From an uncultured Bacilli bacterium (lineage in GTDB: Bacteria; Bacillota_I; Bacilli_A; RFN20; CAG-449), in contig CALVJL010000002.1 in assembly GCA_944332075.1 (NCBI GenBank), positions 1 to 64,000 on the forward strand: 64,000 bases of DNA, in the 5' to 3' direction. The first letter of the stretch is position 1, and the number at the start of each line of letters is the position of its first letter. This document shows, one piece after another, positions 1 through 7,922 of the stretch. The position numbers and the translations under genes were made by a program. The notes beneath the pieces were generated by a model. The model was given only the letters and a program-made list of their open reading frames with translations. It made no database searches and had not been told where the DNA came from.

Positions 1-85
1 GGCGAAAACGTGTTAAATTGTATCATTATTCTATTGTTATATATTGTTAAATGTTCCGATAGACGGCACCATTTATGAAAAATTT

Positions 86-108
86 AGCCGCTATTAGCGG
101 CTTTTTTT
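86..108 (+). terminator. intrinsic terminator at the left edge
   Basis: A 6-bp stem AGCCGC/GCGGCT with loop TATTA is followed by seven T residues. It would end a transcript entering from left of the window. One forward frame is open from base 1 to a TGA at 76-78, but it resembles no family I know, so I do not call an upstream gene. Confidence 0.8.
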
Positions 109-361
109 GTATAAACTATCCTTAAAATTAGTTGATCAAACTTAAAACATCTATTTTGTTTCAATATGATGAGAACATTATCATGTCTACAAAAAAACAA
201 TAAAAATATTTAATTGTATTTCTTTTAATTTTTGATAATATAGAGCACATTTTACAATAAATAAATTAATTATTAGTATATTCTTTATGTTTAACCCTAT
301 ATAAATTTATATATCGCTTAAATTGTTTTGATTTTCAGAGGTATTTTATTTTTATGCGGTA
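109..361. other. AT-rich intergenic stretch, no gene seen
   Basis: There is no convincing reading frame, RNA or repeat here. It lies between the terminator at 86-108 and the cas9 promoter and may hold promoter-distal control sites of the CRISPR locus. I see only AT-rich sequence and weak imperfect inverted repeats. Confidence 0.6.
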
Positions 362-370
362 TGATATAAT
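362..370 (+). promoter_or_regulatory. candidate extended -10 promoter of cas9
   Basis: TGATATAAT is a TGn extended -10 element with a consensus TATAAT box at 365-370. No good -35 is seen, which is acceptable for an extended -10 promoter. Transcription would begin near 377 and give a cas9 leader of about 130 nt that is antisense to the tracrRNA. Confidence 0.5.
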
Positions 371-380
371 TTCTTTATAA

Positions 381-404
381 GAAAAAAACATCCATACGGA
401 TGTT
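381..404 (-). terminator. tracrRNA intrinsic terminator
   Basis: On the minus strand, AACATCC (404-398), loop GTAT, GGATGTT (393-387) is followed by a run of T down to 382. On the plus strand the hairpin is not followed by T, so cas9 transcription should pass through it. Confidence 0.85.
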
Positions 405-470
405 AGAATGGTCACACAATGCAACCTATGTTACGAATGAATTTTTATTTATACTCGTAATGTAATTCTA
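381..470 (-). ncRNA. tracrRNA of the type II-A system
   Basis: Read on the minus strand, the RNA starts with an anti-repeat. AGAATTACATTAC (469-457) pairs perfectly with the middle of the CRISPR repeat, then comes a GAGT bulge opposite repeat GA, then ATAAAT (452-447) pairs with repeat GTTTAT with one G-U pair. This lower stem, bulge and upper stem layout is that of Streptococcus pyogenes tracrRNA. A weak nexus follows, then a 7-bp hairpin GGTTGCA/TGTGACC (427-411 region), then the terminator hairpin AACATCC/GGATGTT with a T run. Length is about 90 nt. The RNA should pair with crRNA, recruit RNase III and load Cas9. It is divergent from cas9 and antisense to its leader. Confidence 0.88.
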
Positions 471-475
471 TGTGT

Positions 476-504
476 ATTATACCAAGAAAAAGAGAGGGGT
501 TCAA
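476..504 (-). promoter_or_regulatory. tracrRNA promoter inside the cas9 ribosome-binding region
   Basis: On the minus strand, TTGAAC (504-499) and a perfect TATAAT (481-476) are separated by exactly 17 bp. The expected start point is near 470, the first base of the anti-repeat. The -35 box lies between the cas9 Shine-Dalgarno sequence (about 492-499) and its ATG at 506, so the two elements share DNA. Confidence 0.8.
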
Positions 505-505
505 T

Positions 506-3500
506 ATGGAAGAAGAAAAATATTTATTGGGATTGGATATCGGAACAAATTCTGTTGGTTGGTGTTTAACAGACAAAAACTATAATGTTATTAAAAAGCA
601 AGGTAAGTCATTATGGGGTGTTCGGCTTTTTGAAGAGGCTAATACCGCCGCGGATAGAAGAATGCATCGCGCGAATCGAAGACGTTTATTTAGACGAAAG
701 GAAAGAATAAATTTGTTAAAAGATTTGTTTGCTGAAGAGATAGCTAAAGTTGATAATACTTTTTTACAAAGATTATCGGAAGCGCAGCTACATCATAGTG
801 ATAAAAAAATTAAAATAGATTATTTATTATTTAATGATATAAATTATTCTGATAAAGACTTTTATCATCAATATCCGACAATCTATCATTTAATAAATGA
901 TTTAATTAAGAATGATAAAAAATATGATATAAGGTTAGTTTATTTAGCTTGTGCATTTTTAATTAAATATCGCGGACATTTTTTATATGAAGGAGAATTT
1001 AAAACTTCTAGTGTCGCTGATTTCTCTAATTATCTTAATTTAATTAATGATAATGTTAATACTTATTATGGTGATACATCAGAAAATATTTTTGCTGTTG
1101 ATGATCAAATAATTTTAGATGTAATTCAAGATGTTAAAAACTTTCACGGCATCACTGATCTTAAAGCTAAACTTTCAAGATTAATTATTAAAGATACTAA
1201 ATTTTCAAAAGTATTGGTTTCGGTTATGTCAGGAGGATCAGTTAAAGTATCTAATTTAATTTCTTCTCTTGAATCTACAGATGTAGATTCTAGCGAAGAA
1301 ACTTTATCAATTGATGTAAAAGAAGAAAAATTTGAAGAAAATATCGCTACATTAAAAGCTAAGTATCCATCATTAGAGAATATCTTCATTTGTATTGAAC
1401 AATGTAAAAATATTTATGATTTCATAATTTTAAACAAACTTTTAAAAGACAAAAAATATCTTTGTGAAGCAATGATTGCTCGTTATGACGAACATAAATC
1501 TGATTTGAAAGATTTAAAAAGCTATATAAAGAAAAATTATAGTGATAAGTACTATGAAATTTTCCGTAAGTATCCATTCACGAAAAAAGGAAATAAAATT
1601 TCAGAAACTTGTAATTATGTTCATTATATTGGTAGCAACAACAATCGTAATAAAGTTACTAGATTTAGTCATTGCAAGAAGGAAGACTTTTATAAATATT
1701 TAAAAGGTATTTTCGGGTTAGATAAGATAAAAAAAGCAGATGATATTAATGATGAATTTTTAAAATCAATTTACTTGAAGATGAGTGAAGGAACATACCT
1801 ATTAAGGCAAAACGGACCAGATAATGGTGTTTTTCCTTATCAAATAAATTTAATGATGCTAAAAGCTATTCTCGATAATCAAAGCAAATACTATCAGTTC
1901 TTATCAACTTCTGATGAAGATGGCAGCGTTAAGAATAAGATTATTTCTTTGATGAAATTTAAGATTCCTTATTATGTTGGCCCTTTGTATAACGGAAATG
2001 ATGAAAATAGGAAAAAATTCGCTTGGGTCGTGCGTAAAGAGGAGAAAATATATCCTTGGAATTTTGATAGAGTTGTAGATAAATATGCAAGCGCAGAGGC
2101 TTTTATTAAAAAGATGCAAAATAAATGTACTTATTTATCAAATGAAGAATGTTTACCAAAAGAATCGTTGCTTTATTCTGAATATAATGTTTTATCAGAA
2201 TTAAATAAACTTTGCGTTAATGGTGTGCCATTAGAATTAGCAGCCAAAAATTATCTTATTGAAGAATTATATGAGAAAAGAAGCAATGTAACTAAAAAAA
2301 TGGTTATTGATTGCTTAAAATCATTTTATAATTCTAAGACTATCAATATATCTACTTCTAACAGTAAAGAAATGGAAGAAATACACGCTTCGTTAAAATC
2401 GCGTCATGATTTCATAAATATTTTTGGAAAAGATTATTTTGATAAACATATAGATGAAATTGAAGATATCATTTATAACATCACAATGTTTGAAGACAAA
2501 GATATTTTAAAATCTAGATTACAACAAAAATATTCTTTTGAGACTTCTATTTTGAATAAAATTCTAAAATTAAATTATAAGGGATGGGGACGCATTTCTA
2601 GAAAACTTCTTGCCGGATTACCAGCCGCGGACAAAAACGGAGAAATAATAGCAAATAATATAATTTCGATTATGCGGAATAGTAATCAAAATTTAATGGA
2701 AATTCTTTATGATTCAAAATATAATTATCAACAAATAATTGAAGATTATAATAATAAATTTATTCAAAAAGATACTTATGATATTGAGTCGATGAAGAGA
2801 TATATTGATGATTTATACGCTTCGCCGATGATGAAACGGTCGTTAGTTCAAACTTGTAAAATTATTTTAGAATTAGAAAAAATTATTCATCATCCAATAA
2901 ATGAATTTTATATTGAATGTACTCGTGAGCATGAGGAAAAGAAAGTTAAAGGGAATCGTAAAGATTCGCGTTATGAATCGGTTAAAAAATTGTTAGATGA
3001 TGCTTTTAAAGACAAAAAAATTCAATCAAATAATGATGATTTAGATTCGGTTAGAAAATTGCTTAAAGAAAAATGCGAAAATGATTCATCAATGTTAAGA
3101 AGCGATTATATTTATCTATATTTTACTCAGTTAGGTCGCTGCCTTTACACTGGACAAAAAATTAATTTTGATGATTTGATAAATGGCAATCTCGGTAAAT
3201 ATGACATTGACCATATTTATCCGCAATCTTTGGTTAAAGATGATAGTTTAGATAATAGGGTTTTAGTCGTTTCTGAAGCTAATAGATTGAAGAGTGATGA
3301 ATATCCGATAAAGTATACTGAATTAAAGCCTATAGATGGTTATAATGCTTTTGCGTACGCGAAATTCCTTTCAGATCATAAATTTATTAGTCAAGAAAAA
3401 TATCATCGCTTAACAAAGAGAACAACATTGACGGATGATGATTTGAAATCGTTTATTAACCGGCAATTAGTTTCTACTTCTCAATCGGTAAAAGCTGTAG

Positions 3501-4789
3501 CAGACTTGCTTAGACATTATAAAAAAGATGCATTGGTCGTATATTCTAAAGCTAATGCTGTTTCCGATTTTCGTCAAACCTTTGATATTATAAAATGCCG
3601 TGAAGCAAACGATTACCATCACGCTCATGATGCATATCTTAATATAGTTGTTGGACGAGTTTTACATGAGTATTTTAGATTTGATTCTCCGACAAATCAG
3701 ATTTTGAGATTACATGAAAAAGGATTCACATCTAATCCTAAAAAGGTGTTTATCGATAATGAAAATAAAAACAAATTGCCTCTTAAATCAAGAAATGGTG
3801 ATGTTATTTTGGATTATCAAAAAACGATAGATAAAGTAAAAAAACAAATATTTAATCATTTTGATATTTTCGTCACCACAAGAGCATATATTGGAACAAC
3901 CTTATTTGCCAAAGAATCAATTAAACCAGCAAGAGATGTCCAAGAAGGGGCCTTGCCTTTAAAGAAAAATGGATTATTGAATGATATTAAAAAGTATGGT
4001 GGATATTCTGATCTTAGTTTCGGAAGTTATATGCTAGTAGAATCTGATAGTAAAAAAGGTAAAAAGTATTCAATCGAGACCATACCGACAATCTACACAC
4101 ATTATTCTGATGAAGAAAAACTTGCATATTTAGTTAAAGAGAAAAAATTAGAAAATCCAAAAATTGTTTTGCCGGTTCTCAAAGTTAATACAGTCATTAA
4201 ATCAGGACATAGTAAATTCTGTATTACTGGTAAAACTAATGATTCATATCTTTGTAAAAATTTAAGTGAAGCTAATTTTAATAAGGAAGAATTAAAATTA
4301 ATAAAATTATCGACTAAGGCATTAGAAAAATTAAGAAAAATAGGTGTTGTCAGCGGTTATAAAATTTCAGAGGATACGGATTTAAATGAGTATGGTAATG
4401 AATTTTTAATTTCTGCTCCGAGAACAAACAAAAATTCACCTATTATTGTTACTTTAGAAGAAATGAAAAAGTTATTTAAGGTATTATCTAATAAATTAGA
4501 CAGCAATATTTATGAAGCTTTTTCGCCAATAAAAACTATATGTGAAACATTGCACAAAAAAGAATATATTGAAATGACAAATGATTTTAATTTGATTCAG
4601 TACATTGTCTTAAATCAATCAATTTTAAATTTAATTAAATGCGATAGAACATTATCTGATTTATCTGTGATTGGATTAAGTCAACATTCTGGATTTTTAT
4701 CTATATCCAAAAACATTAATATTTCAATGCAAATTATTTCTGAATCAATTACAGGATATTATACAAAAGTTTTATGGAGTAATGAGTGA
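506..4789 (+). CDS. cas9: Cas9 endonuclease, type II-A, 1427 aa
   Basis: RNA-guided DNA endonuclease that uses crRNA:tracrRNA. RuvC-I is at the N-terminus (YLLGLDIGTNSVGW, catalytic D11), followed by the Arg-rich bridge helix (about 45-75) and the REC lobe with an IKYRGHF motif. RuvC-II has FYIEC (E804), the HNH domain has DIDHIYPQ (H903), and RuvC-III has YHHAHDAYLN (H1039, D1042). A C-terminal PAM-interacting region follows. All nuclease residues are present, so it should be active. It is slightly longer than the S. pyogenes protein. The start at 506 is chosen because AGAGGGG precedes it at proper spacing and the protein then begins MEEEKYLLGLDIG; an upstream in-frame ATG at 470 coincides with the tracrRNA start. 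Its TGA overlaps the cas1 ATG. Confidence 0.97.
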   Translation: MEEEKYLLGLDIGTNSVGWCLTDKNYNVIKKQGKSLWGVRLFEEANTAADRRMHRANRRRLFRRKERINLLKDLFAEEIAKVDNTFLQRLSEAQLHHSDKKIKIDYLLFNDINYSDKDFYHQYPTIYHLINDLIKNDKKYDIRLVYLACAFLIKYRGHFLYEGEFKTSSVADFSNYLNLINDNVNTYYGDTSENIFAVDDQIILDVIQDVKNFHGITDLKAKLSRLIIKDTKFSKVLVSVMSGGSVKVSNLISSLESTDVDSSEETLSIDVKEEKFEENIATLKAKYPSLENIFICIEQCKNIYDFIILNKLLKDKKYLCEAMIARYDEHKSDLKDLKSYIKKNYSDKYYEIFRKYPFTKKGNKISETCNYVHYIGSNNNRNKVTRFSHCKKEDFYKYLKGIFGLDKIKKADDINDEFLKSIYLKMSEGTYLLRQNGPDNGVFPYQINLMMLKAILDNQSKYYQFLSTSDEDGSVKNKIISLMKFKIPYYVGPLYNGNDENRKKFAWVVRKEEKIYPWNFDRVVDKYASAEAFIKKMQNKCTYLSNEECLPKESLLYSEYNVLSELNKLCVNGVPLELAAKNYLIEELYEKRSNVTKKMVIDCLKSFYNSKTINISTSNSKEMEEIHASLKSRHDFINIFGKDYFDKHIDEIEDIIYNITMFEDKDILKSRLQQKYSFETSILNKILKLNYKGWGRISRKLLAGLPAADKNGEIIANNIISIMRNSNQNLMEILYDSKYNYQQIIEDYNNKFIQKDTYDIESMKRYIDDLYASPMMKRSLVQTCKIILELEKIIHHPINEFYIECTREHEEKKVKGNRKDSRYESVKKLLDDAFKDKKIQSNNDDLDSVRKLLKEKCENDSSMLRSDYIYLYFTQLGRCLYTGQKINFDDLINGNLGKYDIDHIYPQSLVKDDSLDNRVLVVSEANRLKSDEYPIKYTELKPIDGYNAFAYAKFLSDHKFISQEKYHRLTKRTTLTDDDLKSFINRQLVSTSQSVKAVADLLRHYKKDALVVYSKANAVSDFRQTFDIIKCREANDYHHAHDAYLNIVVGRVLHEYFRFDSPTNQILRLHEKGFTSNPKKVFIDNENKNKLPLKSRNGDVILDYQKTIDKVKKQIFNHFDIFVTTRAYIGTTLFAKESIKPARDVQEGALPLKKNGLLNDIKKYGGYSDLSFGSYMLVESDSKKGKKYSIETIPTIYTHYSDEEKLAYLVKEKKLENPKIVLPVLKVNTVIKSGHSKFCITGKTNDSYLCKNLSEANFNKEELKLIKLSTKALEKLRKIGVVSGYKISEDTDLNEYGNEFLISAPRTNKNSPIIVTLEEMKKLFKVLSNKLDSNIYEAFSPIKTICETLHKKEYIEMTNDFNLIQYIVLNQSILNLIKCDRTLSDLSVIGLSQHSGFLSISKNINISMQIISESITGYYTKVLWSNE

Positions 4790-5652
4790 TGGGATTTAGA
4801 ATAGTTTCAATAAAAAATAGATGCAAACTAGAATATTCTTTAAATTATTTAGTTGTAAGAAGTGAAAAAGAAACTAAAATCTGCATTGATGAAATTGCTG
4901 TTTTAATCGTGGCTTCAACAGAAGTTTCATTAACGGCTTCTTTATTATCTGCTTTAATGAACAAAAATATTTCCGTTATATTCTGCGATGCTAAGTATAA
5001 TCCTCAAAGCCAACTTCTTCCTTTTTATGGAACTATTGATACATATAAAAAAATATTTTTTCAAATCCGGTGGGATAATACTTTGAAAGGAGAGATTTGG
5101 AAAAGTATTATACAGAAAAAGATAGAAAATCAAGCTAAAAATTTATTTGAAATAAATGAAGAGGCGCATAATAAGTTAATTACATATAAAGATGAAGTAG
5201 AAATTCATGATAATACTAATAGAGAAGGGCATTCTGCAAAAGTGTAATTTAATGCCCTTTTTTCTTCTTCATTTTCTCGTAATAAAGATAATCTAATTAA
5301 CAAATTTTTGGATTATGGATACAGTATATTGCTAAGTGCAATCAATAGAGAAATTAAATCTTTTGGATATCTAACTGAAATTGGCATTCATCATATTGGA
5401 GAGACGAATCCGTTTAATTTATCATGTGATTTTATAGAACCTTTAAGACCATTAGTCGATTATTATGTGATTAACAAATTAGTAGATGATGGAAATTTTA
5501 AAAATGTATTTATTAATATGCTTAATTTAAAAGTTCGATATCGTGATAAAGAATTATTTTTAGAAAATGCTATTCATTCATATGTTGGTGGATTACTGAC
5601 TAATTTGAGAACAGGATCTTTAGTTGTGGATTTTATTGAATATGAGTTATAG
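4789..5652 (+). pseudogene. cas1: cas1, type II-A integrase, interrupted by an in-frame TAA
   Basis: Cas1 is the integrase that inserts new spacers together with Cas2 and Csn2. The reading frame matches II-A Cas1 from start (MGFRIVSIKNR) to end across 287 codons, but codon 153 (5245-5247) is TAA where the family has Tyr, in NREGHSAKV-stop-FNALF. The frame does not shift: after the stop it continues with FNALFSSSFSRNKDNLINKF, then LDYGYSILLS, IGIHH and DFIEPLRPLVD, so the later metal-ligand His and Glu are preserved. One base change (TAT or TAC to TAA) explains it. The truncated product would lack most of the active site. Either adaptation is lost, the stop is read through, or the base is a sequence error. 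The ATG overlaps the cas9 stop. Confidence 0.92.
5223..5263 (+). terminator. terminator-like hairpin around the premature cas1 stop
   Basis: AAGGGCATT (5225-5233) pairs perfectly with AATGCCCTT (5251-5259), extendable by a G-U and an A-T pair, and is followed by TTTTCTTC. The 17-nt loop contains the TAA at 5245-5247. The long loop and broken T tract make termination efficiency uncertain. It could reduce cas2/csn2 transcription if the region is not translated. Confidence 0.5.
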
Positions 5653-5962
5653 ATATATGAGACTACTATTAAGTTTTGATTTACCTGTGGAAAAGAAGGA
5701 ACAGCGGACAGCATATCGCCATTTTGTAAAAGATATAAAATCACTAGGCTTTTATCAATTTCAAAAATCGGTTTATATAAAGCTTTGCATGAATCAACAA
5801 ATGGCAGATGCATATATTAAAAAAGTTAAAAGTTTTGCCCCTAATGAAGGTTCTGTAGCGGTTTTAACAATTACAGAAAAACAGTTCAATGATATTAAAA
5901 TTTTACTTGGTGATAATATTACTGATGTCATAAATAGCGATGAAAGAATGATAGAATTATGA
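5642..5962 (+). CDS. cas2: Cas2, type II-A, 106 aa
   Basis: Small ferredoxin-fold partner of Cas1 in spacer integration. The N-terminus MSYRYMRLLLSFDLP and the later SVYIKL and TITEKQFNDI blocks match II-A Cas2, including the beta-strand Asp of the family. Length is normal. I take the ATG at 5642 rather than the upstream GTG at 5624 because family members begin MSYRYMR. The gene starts 11 bp before the cas1 stop, so translation probably depends on ribosomes reading the second half of cas1. The premature cas1 stop may therefore be polar on it. Confidence 0.93.
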   Translation: MSYRYMRLLLSFDLPVEKKEQRTAYRHFVKDIKSLGFYQFQKSVYIKLCMNQQMADAYIKKVKSFAPNEGSVAVLTITEKQFNDIKILLGDNITDVINSDERMIEL

Positions 5963-6609
5963 TTTTACAATTTAAAAGAATAGAATATAAATTTTTAATT
6001 GGTAATGGAGAAATATATAATTTAAAAATTGAAAACCAACATTTTTTAGCAGATATTCTTTCTTGGCTACAAGAAATAGATGAAGAAAAAATAATGCTTT
6101 TTGATACTATATTTTTAGATTTACAAAAATATTTACTTTTCTTATCTGATGTTATTAATTTAGATTTAAACATTAAAAAACAATTAACGACCTTGTATAC
6201 GAATATTGATAAAAACATAATTAAGGATGAACAAAGAATAAAACTTTCAGTAATTACAGAGTATATTAGTGACTTAATGAAGGATATTACTATTGATAAC
6301 AATGTTGAACTAGATTATGATGCTTCTATAGATTTTAAGACATTATTTTCTGCAATTAATCTTCGTTATAAAACTGAAGATCAAGACTATTTCCATAAGC
6401 TAATATATTATTTAAAAGCAACTATTGATATTAGTAAATATAAAGTTTTTGTTTGCTATTCCTTATTAGATTTATTGACAGATTTTGAAATTGATTTACT
6501 TAAGGAGTTTTTAGAATATAATCATTTGTCTTTAATAAGTATTGGTAATTCTAGTGTTAGAAATGGAGTTAAGACCATAATTGTTGATAGTGATTTATGT
6601 TTAATTTGA
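5959..6609 (+). CDS. csn2: Csn2, type II-A adaptation protein, 216 aa
   Basis: Csn2 forms tetrameric rings that bind DNA ends during spacer capture in II-A systems. The protein is of the usual length and has the family profile, with a start MILQFKRIEYKFL, a helical middle, and a C-terminal half with KYKVFVCYSLLDLLTD and a short ending. The ATG overlaps the cas2 stop by 4 bp. It is the last cas gene before the leader and array and defines the system as subtype II-A. Csn2 sequences vary widely, so the assignment rests on both profile and position. Confidence 0.88.
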   Translation: MILQFKRIEYKFLIGNGEIYNLKIENQHFLADILSWLQEIDEEKIMLFDTIFLDLQKYLLFLSDVINLDLNIKKQLTTLYTNIDKNIIKDEQRIKLSVITEYISDLMKDITIDNNVELDYDASIDFKTLFSAINLRYKTEDQDYFHKLIYYLKATIDISKYKVFVCYSLLDLLTDFEIDLLKEFLEYNHLSLISIGNSSVRNGVKTIIVDSDLCLI

Positions 6610-6685
6610 TAATTCATTAATGTTGATTTAGAATGTATTTGTAATGTATTCAAGAATTATTTATGTCATATTCTCTTAATTTGAG
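6610..6685 (+). promoter_or_regulatory. CRISPR leader with ATTTGAG anchoring site
   Basis: This 76-nt AT-rich stretch lies between csn2 and the first repeat. It ends in ATTTGAG (6679-6685) directly against repeat 1, the leader-anchoring sequence known from II-A systems to direct Cas1-Cas2 integration. It must also hold the pre-crRNA promoter, but no strong -35/-10 pair stands out. Confidence 0.75.
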
Positions 6686-7251
6686 GTTTATGAGTAATGT
6701 AATTCTTAATAACTCATGAACTATATTATATATATATATATGTGTCAAGTGCCGTTTATGAGTAATGTAATTCTTAATAACTCATGAACATATTTCACAA
6801 GAACCAGCGCCGAAGATCTGTTTATGAGTAATGTAATTCTTAATAACTCATGAACCCCTATGCCGTATGACTATCCAATACCTATGTTTATGAGTAATGT
6901 AATTCTTAATAACTCATGAACAAAAATCTACATGGTAAGATAACCCATAGTGTTTATGAGTAATGTAATTCTTAATAACTCATGAACTCTTCCAAAAATG
7001 GCACAATTTGACACTATGTTTATGAGTAATGTAATTCTTAATAACTCATGAACGTAATCAATGCTGCATCGGGTGTTAGAATTGTTTATGAGTAATGTAA
7101 TTCTTAATAACTCATGAACTGTTAGAAATTGGCAATCTAAAGTTGATGAGTTTATGAGTAATGTAATTCTTAATAACTCATGAACACGAAGCTGCAGCTG
7201 TTACCACTGATGATTGTTTATGGGTAATGTAATTTTAATTTATATATTTTA
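6686..7251 (+). CRISPR. CRISPR array, 9 repeats of 36 bp and 8 spacers
   Basis: Repeats start at 6686, 6754, 6820, 6886, 6952, 7018, 7084, 7150 and 7216. The first eight are identical (GTTTATGAGTAATG... ...AATAACTCATGAAC). The ninth is degenerate: it has G for A at position 8 and loses homology after AATGTAATT, which marks the distal end. Spacers are 30 nt except the leader-proximal one (6722-6753), which is 32 nt and contains a TA-dinucleotide run. The repeat ends are nearly inverted (GTTTATGAGT versus ACTCATGAAC). The leader is on the csn2 side, so transcription is forward. I recognise none of the spacers and saw no match to them elsewhere in the window. Confidence 0.98.
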
Positions 7252-7295
7252 TTAAAAGATAAATCCATTTATAATAAAATTATCGAGGGATATCT

Positions 7296-7922
7296 ATGGG
7301 AATAACTACAAAGGATACATTATTAGTTGTAGGTGCCATTGCTTTAGGTGCAGCCGTTGTAACTGGACTATACTTCATAACAAAACAAAGCAGTTCCGAG
7401 TATTTTTATTTTGCTAGCGATACGTACGCTAACATAAAGACTTATAGTATTCTTTTTGATAAAGTTGAACGCGAACTGAATATTGATTTTGAAGACTTAT
7501 ATCTCGTTAACAGCAGCTCTATTAAAGTAAATAAAGAAGGAGATATCACATATCTAGATTTATCCATGGGATTTGATAATGATGAGATGAGTTATTATGT
7601 AAATCTTCAGCTTAATCCAGATAGATATGCTTTGATGATGCAACCATTTGAGCATACTGAAAAAACATATATTAATTATGCGGCAGATGTTTTTAAATTG
7701 ATGAGCAAGATTCCTTCTGAAATGCTTTTAAGCGATGAGACTATTATCTCTTTTAGTGATACTATGATCGACTATGCTTTAGGCTATTATTATCATGATG
7801 GATATGTTGATTATTTAGATGAAAGAATTAATGGCGAGTATAACTATATGATGATTCTTGACCAAAGTAATCCTGAGAATATAGCTTTTGAAACTATTTA
7901 TTATGGGGTGTCTAGGGTATGA
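7296..7922 (+). CDS. membrane-anchored protein of unknown function, 208 aa
   Basis: I do not recognise this protein. An N-terminal hydrophobic segment (about residues 8-27) anchors a mostly extracytoplasmic, Tyr- and Asp-rich domain of about 180 residues with no obvious catalytic motif. GAGGG precedes the ATG, and a TATAAT box lies near 7271. Its stop overlaps the next ATG (ATGA), so the two membrane proteins are likely cotranscribed and may function together. The degenerate last CRISPR repeat ends less than 60 bp upstream, but nothing links the protein to CRISPR. Confidence 0.75.
   Translation: MGITTKDTLLVVGAIALGAAVVTGLYFITKQSSSEYFYFASDTYANIKTYSILFDKVERELNIDFEDLYLVNSSSIKVNKEGDITYLDLSMGFDNDEMSYYVNLQLNPDRYALMMQPFEHTEKTYINYAADVFKLMSKIPSEMLLSDETIISFSDTMIDYALGYYYHDGYVDYLDERINGEYNYMMILDQSNPENIAFETIYYGVSRV

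Noticed and set aside
1-78. C-terminal end of an upstream gene in the first frame
   Set aside because: The 25 codons resemble no known protein, and other frames close quickly. Only the terminator after it is supported.
470-505. Upstream ATG at 470 as the cas9 start
   Set aside because: It has no ribosome-binding site, coincides with the tracrRNA start and adds residues not seen in Cas9 N-termini. The ATG at 506 has AGAGGGG at good spacing.
5245-5247. Alternative genetic code in which TAA is read as Tyr
   Set aside because: TAA ends many other genes here (for example sufB, galE, hydA) at the expected lengths, and TGA and TAG also act as stops.
5245-5310. Frameshift in cas1 producing two separate proteins
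   Set aside because: Both halves are in the same frame, and the 20 codons between stop and TTG align with Cas1 without gaps, so it is a nonsense codon.
6686-7251. Spacers targeting this window (self-targeting)
   Set aside because: Reading the spacers against the rest of the window by eye, I found no match. Only a real search could exclude it.
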